From Alphaproteobacteria bacterium (lineage in GTDB: Bacteria > Pseudomonadota > Alphaproteobacteria > UBA8366 > GCA-2717185), in the NCBI GenBank assembly GCA_021774435.1, contig JAJFJB010000478.1, positions 1 through 60,063 on the forward strand: a DNA stretch of 60,063 nucleotides, read 5' to 3'. Each line of letters starts with the position of its first letter. The first letter of the stretch is position 1. The notes under the pieces are model-generated. The model was not told where the DNA came from and did not search any database. It worked only from the letters and a program-made list of their open reading frames with translations. A program made the position numbers and the translations under genes. Below, one piece after another: positions 34,516 through 44,105 of the stretch.

Positions 34516-36003
34516 TCAGTTGCCTTCTGGAAGCGAGTTAACGGCGAACGAGGCCGCATCCGCATTCGATGAAGCAACGATCACCCCGGCAGCCTCAAGT
34601 TTTTTCATTTGCGCAGCCCTGTTTTGCGGATCTTGATCCGTACCCGTAACAGAGGCAACGACAAGCGGTCTGTTAGCGGGAGCTGATCCAAGAACGCTGG
34701 CAAGGTGACCGGCAGGATCTTCGTGGCTGCCGAAGCCGATGACGATATCGATTAAAACAACCCCAACCGCCGGATCGCCGAGCGCCGCGAGCAGGGCCTC
34801 ATCGCGGACACCAGGGTCGATCATGGGGTGCGGCCGGCCTTGCGTGTACTCGTCGTCACCGAGATCGATAAAGATGTGGCTTGACGTCTCACCCGCCACA
34901 GCCGCCACCCCGGGAATGGGCGCGTTGGATTCGATGGGAAATTTGGCCGCGCGGAAGATAATTTGCGCTTCGGCGCACAATGTCCCGCCGGAATACAGCC
35001 CTACCACCCGCGAGCGTTCTTGCTCGACAGTCGTCACGGGTAATGAGGCGCCCTTCAGACGTTCGAGGCCAAGCGCTTGCTCCGCCGCCGCTTGCAAGGT
35101 GCCAACAGCAACGGCATTTTCAGGCAACTCGATTTCGTCCGCACCGATGAAACAAACGGTATATGGCTTCTTGCTTTTTCCGATCTGCTCAACGATTGAG
35201 CGCACGACATCACCTGCCGGCGGCTTCGAAATTAAAACGACCTGCTTGGTGCTCTCATCATCTTCAAGCAGTTCCATCGCCATCAGCGTCGTAATACCAC
35301 CCACCTCACGCGAAAGATCGCGTCCACCGACGCCGATAGCGTGCGAAACTCCGCCGCCGTTCTGCGCAATCAGGCAGCTTACTTCCTGAATCCCCGTACC
35401 GGACGCGCCGACGATCCCAATATCGCCGCGCAGAACCGCATTGGCGAAGGCGAGAGGGACGCCGCCGATAATCGCGGTACCGCAATCCGGTCCCATGACC
35501 AAACGCCCTAATTCGCGCGCTTCCTCCTTAAGCTCACGCTCCGCATTAACCGGAACGTTATCGCTAAAAATCATGACATCGAGGCCAAGCCGGATCGCCT
35601 TTCGCGCTTCGGCAATCGCATAATCGCCGGGCACCGAGATCAAGGCGAGATTGCTATCCGGCGCGGACCGCACCGCTTGCCGCAAGGTTTTCGGCCGCCA
35701 GGACGTGGTTTCACTTTGCGTTCTAGGTTGATCGAGTTGCCGGACCGCTTCGGAAATGGCCTCCATTGCGGAAGATTGATTCGCGGCACGGACACCGATC
35801 ACGAGATCGTTTGCTTCCGCGCCCTCGCCCGATGCATCGAGAACACGCGCATCGCGCATAATTTGGCGATTGGCCGCCGTACCCATCATGAGGGCCGATT
35901 CTTCAACACCGGGCATCAACCCAATCGTCCGCGCAACCCGCATCAATGCCACGGAATCGAGATAGAATCCTTGTCTCACTTCGTTGATCGTTACCGACCC
36001 CAT
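34516..36003 (-). CDS. FdrA-like acyl-CoA synthetase family protein
   Basis: This protein of 495 residues has the succinyl-CoA-synthetase-like architecture of FdrA: an N-terminal domain, a CoA-binding domain with GIVGASGTGIQEVSCLI, then GVSHAIGVGGRDL, VLISKPP, and a ligase-like C-terminal domain with GLYSGGTLCAEAQI and FIDLGDDEYTQGRPHPMIDP. FdrA is associated with the last steps of allantoin catabolism, where it works with YlbE- and YlbF-type partners; neither is recognisable here. It is followed immediately by the gamma-glutamyltransferase homologue, so the two may form a small operon with a different job. Identification of the family is good; the function is open. Confidence 0.8.
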   Translation of the reverse strand: MGSVTINEVRQGFYLDSVALMRVARTIGLMPGVEESALMMGTAANRQIMRDARVLDASGEGAEANDLVIGVRAANQSSAMEAISEAVRQLDQPRTQSETTSWRPKTLRQAVRSAPDSNLALISVPGDYAIAEARKAIRLGLDVMIFSDNVPVNAERELKEEARELGRLVMGPDCGTAIIGGVPLAFANAVLRGDIGIVGASGTGIQEVSCLIAQNGGGVSHAIGVGGRDLSREVGGITTLMAMELLEDDESTKQVVLISKPPAGDVVRSIVEQIGKSKKPYTVCFIGADEIELPENAVAVGTLQAAAEQALGLERLKGASLPVTTVEQERSRVVGLYSGGTLCAEAQIIFRAAKFPIESNAPIPGVAAVAGETSSHIFIDLGDDEYTQGRPHPMIDPGVRDEALLAALGDPAVGVVLIDIVIGFGSHEDPAGHLASVLGSAPANRPLVVASVTGTDQDPQNRAAQMKKLEAAGVIVASSNADAASFAVNSLPEGN

Positions 36004-36132
36004 GAATCGCCTTTCGCCAACACACCGCGCAACAATCTTAGGCGCAATGTACCCGATTGCTGACGCTTTGACAGCGGGCCCATAAAACGTTTGAGTAAGA
36101 CGTGAAAATCACGAACCAAAGGGGCGTACATC

Positions 36133-37152
36133 ATGGGCAAACATGACGATTGGCTGGCATTGACGGTCGAGGAGACCCTGGAACCGGACTTGCCGATTTG
36201 CGACCCGCATCACCATCTCTGGGAGTTCAAAACCGAGCATACACAACCGCGCTATCTGCTCGACGAAATTCTCGACGATCTCAGCAGCGGCCATAACATC
36301 GTCTCCACCGTATTCATCGAATGCGGTGCGATGTTCAAGACGGACGGCCCCGAATCGATGCGCCCCCTTGGCGAAACCGAGTTTGTCCGTGGTATCGCGG
36401 CGATGAGCGCGTCGGGCCTGTATGGCAATTGCCGGGTCGCCAAAGGCATCATCGGGACCACGGACCTCAAGATCGGCGACGCCGCCGCCGATGTCCTGGA
36501 CGCGCAGATCGAAGCGGGGGGCGGCCATTTTAAGGGCATTCGCCTGGGTATGGCATGGGACAAGCACGACGAAGTCGGCAACCACCGCACAAATCCACCA
36601 GGCGACTTGGTTCTACGCGACAATTTCCGCACCGGGTTCAAACATCTTGGACCTCGCAATCTCAGCTACGAGGCATGGTGCTATCATCCGCAAATCCCCG
36701 ACGTCGCCGATCTGGCCCGCGCCTTCCCGGATACGACGATCATTCTCGATCACTTCGGCGGCCCAATCGGTATCGGCCCCTATGCCGGCAAATCGGACGA
36801 GGTCTATACCACCTGGAAGGCTTCCATCGATGAGTTGTCGACGTGCCAGAATGTCATGGCCAAACTTGGCGGCATCAATATGGAGGTGAACGGCTTCGCC
36901 TGGCACGAAAAGCCGAAACCGCCGACAAGCCAGGAATTGCTCGATGCAACGCGGCATTATTATGAATATACGATCGAGAAATTCGGCGTCGACCGTTGCA
37001 TGTTCGAATCGAACTTCCCCGTCGATAAACTGAGTTGCAGCTACAACGTGCTTTACAATTCCTTCAAGCTGCTGACCGCGGGGTACTCCGCCGACGAGAA
37101 AGCCAAGCTTTATCACGACACGGCAACGCGCGTTTACAAGCTCGACGATTAG
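36133..37152 (+). CDS. Amidohydrolase family protein, pyrone-dicarboxylate hydrolase-like
   Basis: This TIM-barrel hydrolase has 339 residues. The metal-binding CDPHHHLW motif is near residue 23, a lysine-containing FKGIRLGMAWD strand follows, then a histidine in ILDHFGGP, and the catalytic aspartate region MFESNFPVDK lies near the C-terminus. It belongs with 2-pyrone-4,6-dicarboxylate lactonase-like and other small-lactone hydrolases in the amidohydrolase superfamily. It is divergent from the FdrA-like gene and 13 bases ahead of the acyl-CoA dehydrogenase gene, with which it is probably co-transcribed. The substrate is not predictable. Confidence 0.85.
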   Translation: MGKHDDWLALTVEETLEPDLPICDPHHHLWEFKTEHTQPRYLLDEILDDLSSGHNIVSTVFIECGAMFKTDGPESMRPLGETEFVRGIAAMSASGLYGNCRVAKGIIGTTDLKIGDAAADVLDAQIEAGGGHFKGIRLGMAWDKHDEVGNHRTNPPGDLVLRDNFRTGFKHLGPRNLSYEAWCYHPQIPDVADLARAFPDTTIILDHFGGPIGIGPYAGKSDEVYTTWKASIDELSTCQNVMAKLGGINMEVNGFAWHEKPKPPTSQELLDATRHYYEYTIEKFGVDRCMFESNFPVDKLSCSYNVLYNSFKLLTAGYSADEKAKLYHDTATRVYKLDD

Positions 37153-37165
37153 GGGCCGCGCCGAC

Positions 37166-38299
37166 GTGTTGCTCACTGAGGACCAAGAGCTCATCCGAGA
37201 AACCGCGATGCGGTTTGCGCGGGACCACCTGACGCCCTACGCCGCCGAATGGGACCGCGCATCCACCTTTCCCCGGGATACTTTTGCCGCGATGGGGAAG
37301 CTTGGCTTCCTGGGCATGCTCGTCCCCGAGGAAATGGGTGGTATCGGCGCCGATCACGTCGCCTATGCCGTTGCCTTGGAAGAAATCGCGGCGGGGTGCG
37401 GTGCCGTCTCGACCGCTATGAGCGGCCATAACTCGGTCGGCTGCCTGCCGATTATCCAGTATGGCAGTGAATCGCAGCAGAACCTTTACCTGCCTCAACT
37501 CGCGAGCGGAGAGATGCTGAGTGCGTTCTGCCTCACCGAACCGCATGCGGGTTCCGACGCGTCAACCTTACGCACGACAGCAGAACGCAAAAACGGCAGC
37601 TATGTGTTGAATGGGACAAAGCAATTCGTGACGACCGGCGCTAACGCCGATGTCGCCCTAGTCTTTGCCCGTACCGGTCCCGACCAAGGCAAGCGCGGCA
37701 TCAGCGCCTTCATCGTGCCGACGGATCATCCCGGCTACATCGTCGCCCGCATCGAGGAAAAACTCGGCCAGCGCGCCTCCGATACCTGCCAAATCGTACT
37801 CGAGAATGTCGACGTGCCGGAGGCGAACCGGCTGGGTGCGGAAGGCGAAGGCTACCGTATCGCCCTCGCCAATCTGGAAAGCGGCCGGATCGGGATCGCC
37901 TCGCAAGCGGTCGGCATGGCACGGGCCGCTCATGAATTAGCGGTAGCCTATGCCAAGGAACGGGAGAGTTTCAACACGCCGATCATCAATCATCAGGCCG
38001 TCGCCTTCCGCCTTGCGGATATGGCAACTGAAATCGAAGCGGCGCGGCAACTGGTCCGGCACGCCGCGGCCCTGCGCGATGCGGACCTTCCCAGCCTGCA
38101 GGAAGCGTCCATGGCCAAACTCGCCGCGTCGGAAATGGCGGAAACTGTGTGCTCAGACGCCATACAGACTTTGGGCGGATACGGATATCTCACCGACCAC
38201 CCGCTGGAACGCATCTACCGCGACGTCCGGGTCTGCAAAATCTACGAAGGCAGCAACGACATCCAACGCCTCGTCATCAGCCGGGCTCTGGCCGAGTAA
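37166..38299 (+). CDS. Acyl-CoA dehydrogenase
   Basis: This FAD-dependent acyl-CoA dehydrogenase has 377 residues. The family signatures are FCLTEPHAGSDAS, FVTTGANAD, RIGIASQAVGMA, the C-terminal QTLGGYGYLTDHPLERIYRD and the probable catalytic glutamate in KIYEGSNDIQR. It would introduce a double bond into an acyl-CoA thioester and pass electrons to ETF. The GTG at 37166 gives the normal N-terminus. It follows the amidohydrolase gene closely and converges on the VOC gene, with three bases between the stops. The substrate is probably a short or branched acyl-CoA; this is unproven. Confidence 0.9.
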   Translation: MLLTEDQELIRETAMRFARDHLTPYAAEWDRASTFPRDTFAAMGKLGFLGMLVPEEMGGIGADHVAYAVALEEIAAGCGAVSTAMSGHNSVGCLPIIQYGSESQQNLYLPQLASGEMLSAFCLTEPHAGSDASTLRTTAERKNGSYVLNGTKQFVTTGANADVALVFARTGPDQGKRGISAFIVPTDHPGYIVARIEEKLGQRASDTCQIVLENVDVPEANRLGAEGEGYRIALANLESGRIGIASQAVGMARAAHELAVAYAKERESFNTPIINHQAVAFRLADMATEIEAARQLVRHAAALRDADLPSLQEASMAKLAASEMAETVCSDAIQTLGGYGYLTDHPLERIYRDVRVCKIYEGSNDIQRLVISRALAE

Positions 38300-38302
38300 C
38301 TC

Positions 38303-38713
38303 TTAGGGGCCGGTAAATTTCTGGCCAGAAATCGCCGGATGGAATATCGGTTGAATGACGTTGCCCGCCGGGTCCTTGACATGGAAGCTGCGCGCACCGT
38401 CGGCATGATCATGCGGCTGATCCATGACATCGACTCCCTCGGCCTTGAAGTAGTCGAACCAGTCCTGCAACTCATCCTTGGTCCGAACGATAAAGCCGTA
38501 ATGGTCGAAGCAGCTATCGCCATCCGTCGGCTTCTTCGCACGCGCCAAGGATAGATTGTCGTTTCCGCAGGTCAGGTAGACGAGGTTCTCGTTGGCGCGG
38601 TTCAATATCTCCATACCCATAATCTCGGTATAGAACTTTTCGCATTCCTCCAGGTTCGGTACGGCAAATGCGACGTGGCGAATACCGCTAAAGGGCGTCG
38701 GGCGTGCAGACAT
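38303..38713 (-). CDS. VOC family protein (glyoxalase/dioxygenase fold)
   Basis: This vicinal-oxygen-chelate protein of 136 residues has two beta-alpha-beta3 modules. The metal-binding candidates are the histidine in IRHVAFAVPNLEE, the histidine in FDHYGFIV and the C-terminal glutamate or aspartate in FHVKDPAGNVIQP. Such proteins act as lyases, isomerases or extradiol dioxygenases; the sequence alone does not choose. A GGAG site precedes the ATG. It is divergent from the amidase gene, so both share the 112-base spacer 38714-38825. Confidence 0.82.
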   Translation of the reverse strand: MSARPTPFSGIRHVAFAVPNLEECEKFYTEIMGMEILNRANENLVYLTCGNDNLSLARAKKPTDGDSCFDHYGFIVRTKDELQDWFDYFKAEGVDVMDQPHDHADGARSFHVKDPAGNVIQPIFHPAISGQKFTGP

Positions 38714-38825
38714 CAGTCAAGCTCCGGTTGGTTGCGCTTGCCTTAACCTTAGTAAATTGTTGCGCCACATTGAAGCCCAGCGGCGAAACTGCCAAGATCG
38801 GCCAAAGACACAGGGAGACGGACCC

Positions 38826-40223
38826 ATGACAGAGACCTATGATCCCAAAACCTTCAAGGCACTCACCTTCCACGACAAGGTGCCCGCCTTTCGCGACGGA
38901 TCCGACACGCCGCGTGCCTATCTGGAGCGTTGCCTTGAAACCATCGCCGAGCGCGAACCGGTCGTAAAGGCCTATGTAACTCTAAACGAAGACGGCGCCC
39001 GTGAAGCCGCCGATGCGAGCAGCGCGCGCTATAAGGATGGTCGTCCGCTTTCCGCCATCGATGGCCTGCCGATCAGCATCAAGGATTTGCTGGAGACCAA
39101 GGATATGCCGACGCAGATGGGTTGCGAGGCCTATGCGGGCAATTTCCCAAAGAATGACAATGCCGCCGTCTGGGCGCTACGCGAATCCGGCGCGGTCGTG
39201 CTCGGCAAGACCGTGACAGCCGAACTGGGCGGCTCGCATCCCGGTGCGACAACCAACCCTTTCGACACCACCCGCACACCGGGCGGCTCATCCTCTGGAT
39301 CGGCAGCGGCCGTAGCGTCCCGGATGGTGCCCGCCGCAATCGGGACCCAGGTTGGCGGATCCATCATTCGCCCTGCGGCCTATTGCGGCAACGTCGCCTT
39401 GAAACCAACACAAGGCGGCATCAATCGGGGTGAGCGCCAGGCCACGAGCATGAGCACCCACGGCGTTCATGCCGGCTGCATCGAAGATATGTGGCAGACC
39501 GCCATTGAAATCGCGCAACGCGCCGGCGGCGACCGCGGCTGCTTAGGCCTCTTCGGCCCGGCGACACCGCCGGCAGCGGTCATGCCCGAGCGTCTCATCG
39601 TTCTGGAAACTGCGGGCTGGGCGGTCCTCGACGATGACAGCAAGGTTGCTTTTGAAGGCTTGCTGGAAAACCTGCAACAAGCCGGTGTGACGCTGCTGCG
39701 CCGTGCGGATCATCCGCTGGTCGAGAAGCTCGAACAGGCGGTCGTCGATGCGCCCGGCATCACGGGCAATATCACGCCGTGGGAAAACCGGTGGGCGCAG
39801 CGCAATCTGGTCAACCTGAAAGAGGAATTCGTCAGCGAGCGCGCCAAAGCGACCTTGGCAAAAGCCGAAGCCATGAGTCCCGACGATTACCGCGCGGCGC
39901 TCTTGGCGCGGGACTCGGCGCAACGCTGCCATGCGGCCATCGGTAACCTTGCCGATGCCATGATTACGCTGTCCTGTCCCGGACCGGCGCCACTCTGGCC
40001 CGGCGATATCCAAGGCCAACCCTTGGCACCCCGTCCGACGGGTGACGCCATCTTCAACACGGCAAGCTCGATGCTGTTCGCCCCCTGCGTGACGATGCCA
40101 TTGATGAGCGTCAGCGGCATGCCGGTCGGTGCGCAAGTCATGGGCCAACAGCACCAGGACGCCCGCATGACGGCACTCGCGCGCTGGATCATGGACCAAA
40201 TCGCGCCCGTGGCCGTCGGATAG
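38826..40223 (+). CDS. Amidase signature family hydrolase
   Basis: This Ser-cisSer-Lys amidase has 465 residues. The triad is visible at family spacing: K86 in PISIKDLL, cis-S155 in PGGSSSGSA and nucleophile S179 in TQVGGSIIRPA. Such enzymes hydrolyse amides of small acids to ammonia and the carboxylate in the cytoplasm. I take the ATG at 38826, behind GGGAGACGG; the ATG at 38757 would add 23 residues overlapping the promoter region. It stands alone on its strand between the VOC and hydroxyacid dehydrogenase genes. The substrate is unknown. Confidence 0.9.
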   Translation: MTETYDPKTFKALTFHDKVPAFRDGSDTPRAYLERCLETIAEREPVVKAYVTLNEDGAREAADASSARYKDGRPLSAIDGLPISIKDLLETKDMPTQMGCEAYAGNFPKNDNAAVWALRESGAVVLGKTVTAELGGSHPGATTNPFDTTRTPGGSSSGSAAAVASRMVPAAIGTQVGGSIIRPAAYCGNVALKPTQGGINRGERQATSMSTHGVHAGCIEDMWQTAIEIAQRAGGDRGCLGLFGPATPPAAVMPERLIVLETAGWAVLDDDSKVAFEGLLENLQQAGVTLLRRADHPLVEKLEQAVVDAPGITGNITPWENRWAQRNLVNLKEEFVSERAKATLAKAEAMSPDDYRAALLARDSAQRCHAAIGNLADAMITLSCPGPAPLWPGDIQGQPLAPRPTGDAIFNTASSMLFAPCVTMPLMSVSGMPVGAQVMGQQHQDARMTALARWIMDQIAPVAVG

Positions 40224-40225
40224 GA

Positions 40226-41281
40226 TCAGTCGGTCTCGACGACCGGCGTTCCCATGATTCGCTCAAACCGTTCCTTATAGGCTGGCCAGACGGCAGGATT
40301 GGCCAATCGGGGCGGTCTTTTGCCAGAGAGAATGGTCCGCCATTGCTCGGCCGCGCCGGTCATTGCCTTGAGTGCGCTTTCAGGCGTGATGGCTGCAATA
40401 TGCGGCGAAGCCAACACATTGTCGAAATCGAGCAGCGGATGGCCAAGCGGCGGCGGTTCCTCCATCCACACATCAAGCCCCGCGCCGGCGATTTGGTTCT
40501 CCGTCAGCGCCTTCGCCAACGCCGCTTCATCGTGAATGCCGCCTCGGCCGATGGTGATGAAATACGCCGTCGATTTCATCCGGGCAAAGGCCTTTTCGTC
40601 AAACATACCGCGCGTCTCATCGTTCAGGCCACAGGCGACCAAGACAAAATCGGATTGCACCAACAGCTCATCGAACGAAACCAGCCGCGCGCCGCGCCGT
40701 TCCGCTTCTTCCTTATTAATTCGCGGATGATAGGCAATGACATCCATACCGAAGGCGAGTTTGCAAATCTCCGCAACCCGCGCGCCGATTTGACCGAGAC
40801 CAACGATACCCAACCGCTTTCCGAAAATGTCGTTATTGATGTAGTCGCGACGCACCCAATCCCGGTCGCGCCGGAGGGCCTGATTGACCTGCGCGATCTT
40901 TTTCGTCAGGCACAGCATCATGCCGACGGCATGCTCCGACACGGCTTCGGCGTTCATCCCGGCTTGATTGACGACCAAGATGCCGGCATTCGTGCAATCG
41001 TCGACATGTATCGTGTCATAACCCGCACCGCCCGTCGAAATGGCCAGCAAATTTGGGCAACGCGCGATAAGGTCCACATGACCACGATACGCGTCCGGCA
41101 CATCACGCCAATTACCGCGAATTTGATAGCCGTGAGCACGTTTCAGAGTCTCTTCGATTTTCGTTTCCGGCATCGAATGTTCGAGCCGGGTCAAACCAAT
41201 ATTGCCGTCTTGCGTCAGGGTTTTCTCAAACGCCTCGGGGTTGGTCAAAAAATCAAAATAAAATATGTTCTTTTTCGACAT
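40226..41281 (-). CDS. D-isomer-specific 2-hydroxyacid dehydrogenase
   Basis: This NAD(P)-dependent dehydrogenase has 351 residues. It has the Rossmann motif GLGQIGARVAE at 161-171 and the catalytic residues R246 (IGRGG), E275 (WMEEPP) and H294 (ASPHIAA). It would interconvert a 2-hydroxy acid and the 2-oxo acid in the cytoplasm. The upstream 50 residues include an RLEHSMPET stretch that is less conserved. It converges on the amidase gene with a two-base gap and is divergent from the universal stress gene. Family call is strong; the substrate (for example glyoxylate, hydroxypyruvate or phosphoglycerate) is undecided. Confidence 0.88.
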   Translation of the reverse strand: MSKKNIFYFDFLTNPEAFEKTLTQDGNIGLTRLEHSMPETKIEETLKRAHGYQIRGNWRDVPDAYRGHVDLIARCPNLLAISTGGAGYDTIHVDDCTNAGILVVNQAGMNAEAVSEHAVGMMLCLTKKIAQVNQALRRDRDWVRRDYINNDIFGKRLGIVGLGQIGARVAEICKLAFGMDVIAYHPRINKEEAERRGARLVSFDELLVQSDFVLVACGLNDETRGMFDEKAFARMKSTAYFITIGRGGIHDEAALAKALTENQIAGAGLDVWMEEPPPLGHPLLDFDNVLASPHIAAITPESALKAMTGAAEQWRTILSGKRPPRLANPAVWPAYKERFERIMGTPVVETD

Positions 41282-41410
41282 AGTGCTTTGATTCCTATGA
41301 TTGAGCTCGACTTGATTATGCCGCCGAATTGATCCATGTCTTTTGTAGCGGCGTACCGCGCAGCCATATTAGCGTCACGGTTCGAATTCGTGGAAGAGTG
41401 AGACAGTAAA

Positions 41411-42232
41411 ATGACTCTCAAGAACATTCTGGTGCATGTGACCGAAACAGCGCAATCCAAATTGCGCCTCGAAACCGCTGTTGCTCTATGTGTTGCTCAC
41501 GATGCTCATCTCACAGGGCTGGCAGTACGTGCTGTCCCGGAACTGCCGCCTTATAGCGTGGGACCAATACCGGACATCATCCTCGAACCGTTTGAAGCAC
41601 AACAGAATGCAGCAATCGCCGCAGCCAGCAATCTCTTTACTTCCACAGTCCAGCGCGCCGGGTGGACAGACCGCAGTAGCTGGACAATAACCGAAGGAAA
41701 CGCCACCGATATCGTTGGTATATTCGCACGTTGCGCTGACCTTACCGTAACCGGCCAAGATGTTTCTGACGAAGATCAATGGGAAATAAGCACAATCGAC
41801 CTTGTCCTCCGGTCTGGCCGGCCGGTCTTGGTCACACCGCATGGCATTGAAAGCGCCCCCGTTGGTAAACGTGTCGTCGTTGCTTGGAATGCAAGCCGCG
41901 AATCCGCACGTGCCATTTCCGATGCGATGCCGCTTCTCGAAACCGCCGACTCTGTCGATATCCTGACAGTTGCGCCGGATGCGAGTGGCGAAATTCCTGG
42001 CGCGGATATTGCGCGGCACCTCGCCCAACACGGCGTTGCGGCAAATTTGAAGCTGCTTGGTGATATGGGTGGTGAAACGGGCTCTGCTTTATTGAACTAT
42101 GTGAGCGATACTGACGCTGATTTGCTTGTCATGGGTGCCTACGGACATTCACGGCTCCGCGAGTATGTATTCGGTGGCGTCACGCGCCACGTCCTGGAAG
42201 CAATGCAAACGCCGGTCTTAATGTCCCACTGA
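41411..42232 (+). CDS. Universal stress protein, two UspA domains
   Basis: This cytoplasmic protein of 273 residues contains two tandem UspA domains, about 1-135 and 150-273. The first begins LKNILVHVTETAQSK; the second begins GKRVVVAWNASRESARAI and ends in the ATP-binding-type GAYGHSRLREYVFGGVTRHVL. The second domain's G-x2-G-x9-G(S/T)-like pattern suggests nucleotide binding, while the first lacks it. It is expressed alone from a short spacer (41282-41410) shared with the divergent hydroxyacid dehydrogenase gene. A stress or energy-limitation role is family knowledge, not shown here. Confidence 0.88.
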   Translation: MTLKNILVHVTETAQSKLRLETAVALCVAHDAHLTGLAVRAVPELPPYSVGPIPDIILEPFEAQQNAAIAAASNLFTSTVQRAGWTDRSSWTITEGNATDIVGIFARCADLTVTGQDVSDEDQWEISTIDLVLRSGRPVLVTPHGIESAPVGKRVVVAWNASRESARAISDAMPLLETADSVDILTVAPDASGEIPGADIARHLAQHGVAANLKLLGDMGGETGSALLNYVSDTDADLLVMGAYGHSRLREYVFGGVTRHVLEAMQTPVLMSH

Positions 42233-42236
42233 GCTG

Positions 42237-42965
42237 TTATTCAATTCCGCGCTCTTTCTTCCAATCGACCACACGGCCAATTTCAGGGTTGTCGGGCCGT
42301 TCCCGATAGTAGGGTACCAGCGGGTGCAGCTTCTCGAACAAGCGCCAAAGTTCTTTCATCGGGGCATCGTGATCGTCGACCCGCAAATTGACGATTGTAT
42401 AGCCCTCATTCTCATGCACAACGACGGCCGCCGCACGTTGGCCATCCGGCTGTCCGCCAGCCTCGGTGCCCGCGCTGATCGCGTGCATCAGTCGGGTTTC
42501 AATATCTTCCGCTTCGTATTCTTCCATGGCGCGGCCCATCGCACCGACCACATCCTCATTGATGACCGCGTTGCCCATAACGACCCAGCCATCGCCCGTG
42601 ATATGGCCTGCCCATGCCGTATTGCGTGCACCGGTCCGAACGGCGGTACGCCCGTATCGGTCAACAATGCCAAGCTGCCGCCATTCGATATGAGGATCGC
42701 TGGATTCAAGCTCCGCCATAACCCGCGCTGCCGGATATCCCAGTTCAAGCAAGCGGATCGCCAGCGGACCCAGCCGTGGATCGGTATAAGCCTGCGTTCC
42801 CACCGCCCCGACATTGGCCATCACCGAAGGCACTCTTCCGCCCGTGCCGATCTCCCCTGTCGTCACCGACACGCCGAGCCGGCCAGTGCGGGGACAGCGC
42901 CCAATAGCCGTGAATGTATGCGTCTCGGTACCCAACTCAAAAATAATGTCTTGCAAGATATCCAT
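42237..42965 (-). CDS. DUF1028 family protein
   Basis: This Ntn-hydrolase-like protein of about 242 residues belongs to DUF1028. It shows the typical N-terminal TFTAIGRCPRTGRLGVSVTT, GGRVPSVMANVGAVGTQAYTDP, WAGHITGDGWVVMGN and the C-terminal VNLRVDDHDAPMKEL. The biochemical activity of the family is not established. I choose the ATG at 42965, behind GAGGACGAG; the listed upstream codon would add only five residues. It is 35 bases downstream of the ketopantoate-reductase-like gene on the same strand and is probably co-transcribed. Confidence 0.85.
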   Translation of the reverse strand: MDILQDIIFELGTETHTFTAIGRCPRTGRLGVSVTTGEIGTGGRVPSVMANVGAVGTQAYTDPRLGPLAIRLLELGYPAARVMAELESSDPHIEWRQLGIVDRYGRTAVRTGARNTAWAGHITGDGWVVMGNAVINEDVVGAMGRAMEEYEAEDIETRLMHAISAGTEAGGQPDGQRAAAVVVHENEGYTIVNLRVDDHDAPMKELWRLFEKLHPLVPYYRERPDNPEIGRVVDWKKERGIE

Positions 42966-43000
42966 AGGCTCGTCCTCCACGGCTTGGTTGAATTAGGCAG

Positions 43001-44008
43001 TCACGCCGGCACCTCGATCTTCGGTGCGCCCGGCAGCAGTCCGCTCATTTGCGCCCGAACGCGGACAAGTGCCAGAACAGTATCAATCGTCGGCGTCTCG
43101 ACTCCAGCGAGTGCCGCCAATTCAGCCGCCGCGCCGACAATCGGATTAATTTCCATCGGCCTCCCACGTTCGAGATCCTGCAGCATTGATGTTTTATGAA
43201 AGGCCGCACCTTTGCGGGTCCCGTCAATCCGCGCATCAATCGATGCTTCCGGGTCTGAACCCAGTGCCGTCGCAATCGCAATCACCTCTGCCATGAGACG
43301 GCGCAACAGCGCCTCTGAAGCGGGGTCATCCACCAGGGCACCGCTATGCGCCATGGTAAGTGCGCTGGTCGGATTATAGGCCATATTGCCCATCAGTTTG
43401 ACCCAGATGTCCTTGCGGATTTCCGGCCGGACCAAACACTCGATGCCACATGCATTGACCGCTTCCTGGAATTTCAGACAGCGATCCGACTCGGAACCAT
43501 CCGGCTCACCGATCAGATAGCGAAAACTGCCTCCGGATTTGACGACACCAGGCTTTATTACCTCGCTCGCAACATAGGTAATGCAGCCGATCGCCCGCTC
43601 AGGCCCGACGCCCTCCCACAATTTTCCATCGGGATCGACCGCTTTGACCCGGCGATTTTCAAAGGGTCCCGGCAGCTTGTAGAAATACCACCAGGGAACC
43701 CCGTTCATGGCATTTGCCACTGTCGTATTGGGACCCAGCAGCGGCTGCATCGACTCGACAGCGTCCGGCGCCTGATGCGATTTCAGAGAGACAACGACGT
43801 AATCCTGTGGGCCGAGCGTGCTTGGGTCATCCGTGACGCGAGGGTGGGTTACAAACTGACGGTCACCCGTGATGAGTTTAAGACCATTCTTACGCATGGC
43901 CTCCAGATGTGCGCCGCGCGCAACGAGGCTGACATCGTATCCTTCGCGGCTCAACAACGCGCCAAGGTGACCGCCGATCGCACCGGCGCCATAAACGGTA
44001 ATCTTCAT
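43001..44008 (-). CDS. Ketopantoate reductase family protein
   Basis: This NADP-dependent 2-dehydropantoate 2-reductase-like protein has 335 residues. It has the N-terminal Rossmann motif YGAGAIGGHLGALL, VSLKSHQAPDAV, NAMNGVPWW and a helical C-terminal domain whose catalytic lysine candidate lies in RKDIWVKLMGNMAYNP. Two further family members lie at 49765 and 50987, and none sits with pantothenate genes. These are therefore more likely dehydrogenases for other branched oxo or hydroxy acids. It follows the HpaI-type aldolase gene by 97 bases and precedes DUF1028. Confidence 0.87.
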   Translation of the reverse strand: MKITVYGAGAIGGHLGALLSREGYDVSLVARGAHLEAMRKNGLKLITGDRQFVTHPRVTDDPSTLGPQDYVVVSLKSHQAPDAVESMQPLLGPNTTVANAMNGVPWWYFYKLPGPFENRRVKAVDPDGKLWEGVGPERAIGCITYVASEVIKPGVVKSGGSFRYLIGEPDGSESDRCLKFQEAVNACGIECLVRPEIRKDIWVKLMGNMAYNPTSALTMAHSGALVDDPASEALLRRLMAEVIAIATALGSDPEASIDARIDGTRKGAAFHKTSMLQDLERGRPMEINPIVGAAAELAALAGVETPTIDTVLALVRVRAQMSGLLPGAPKIEVPA

Positions 44009-44105
44009 GTTTCTAGACCTTCATTGAAAATAAACTTCCGGCCCACCCATAAGCCTCACGGATTATGGACTGACGCTTCGCGCACGCCAAACCACCTCTA
44101 TGAGA

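Noticed and set aside
41282..41410. Small gene or RNA in the spacer between divergent genes
   Set aside because: No reading frame with a ribosome site and no cloverleaf or stable structure could be seen. It is more likely a shared promoter region.
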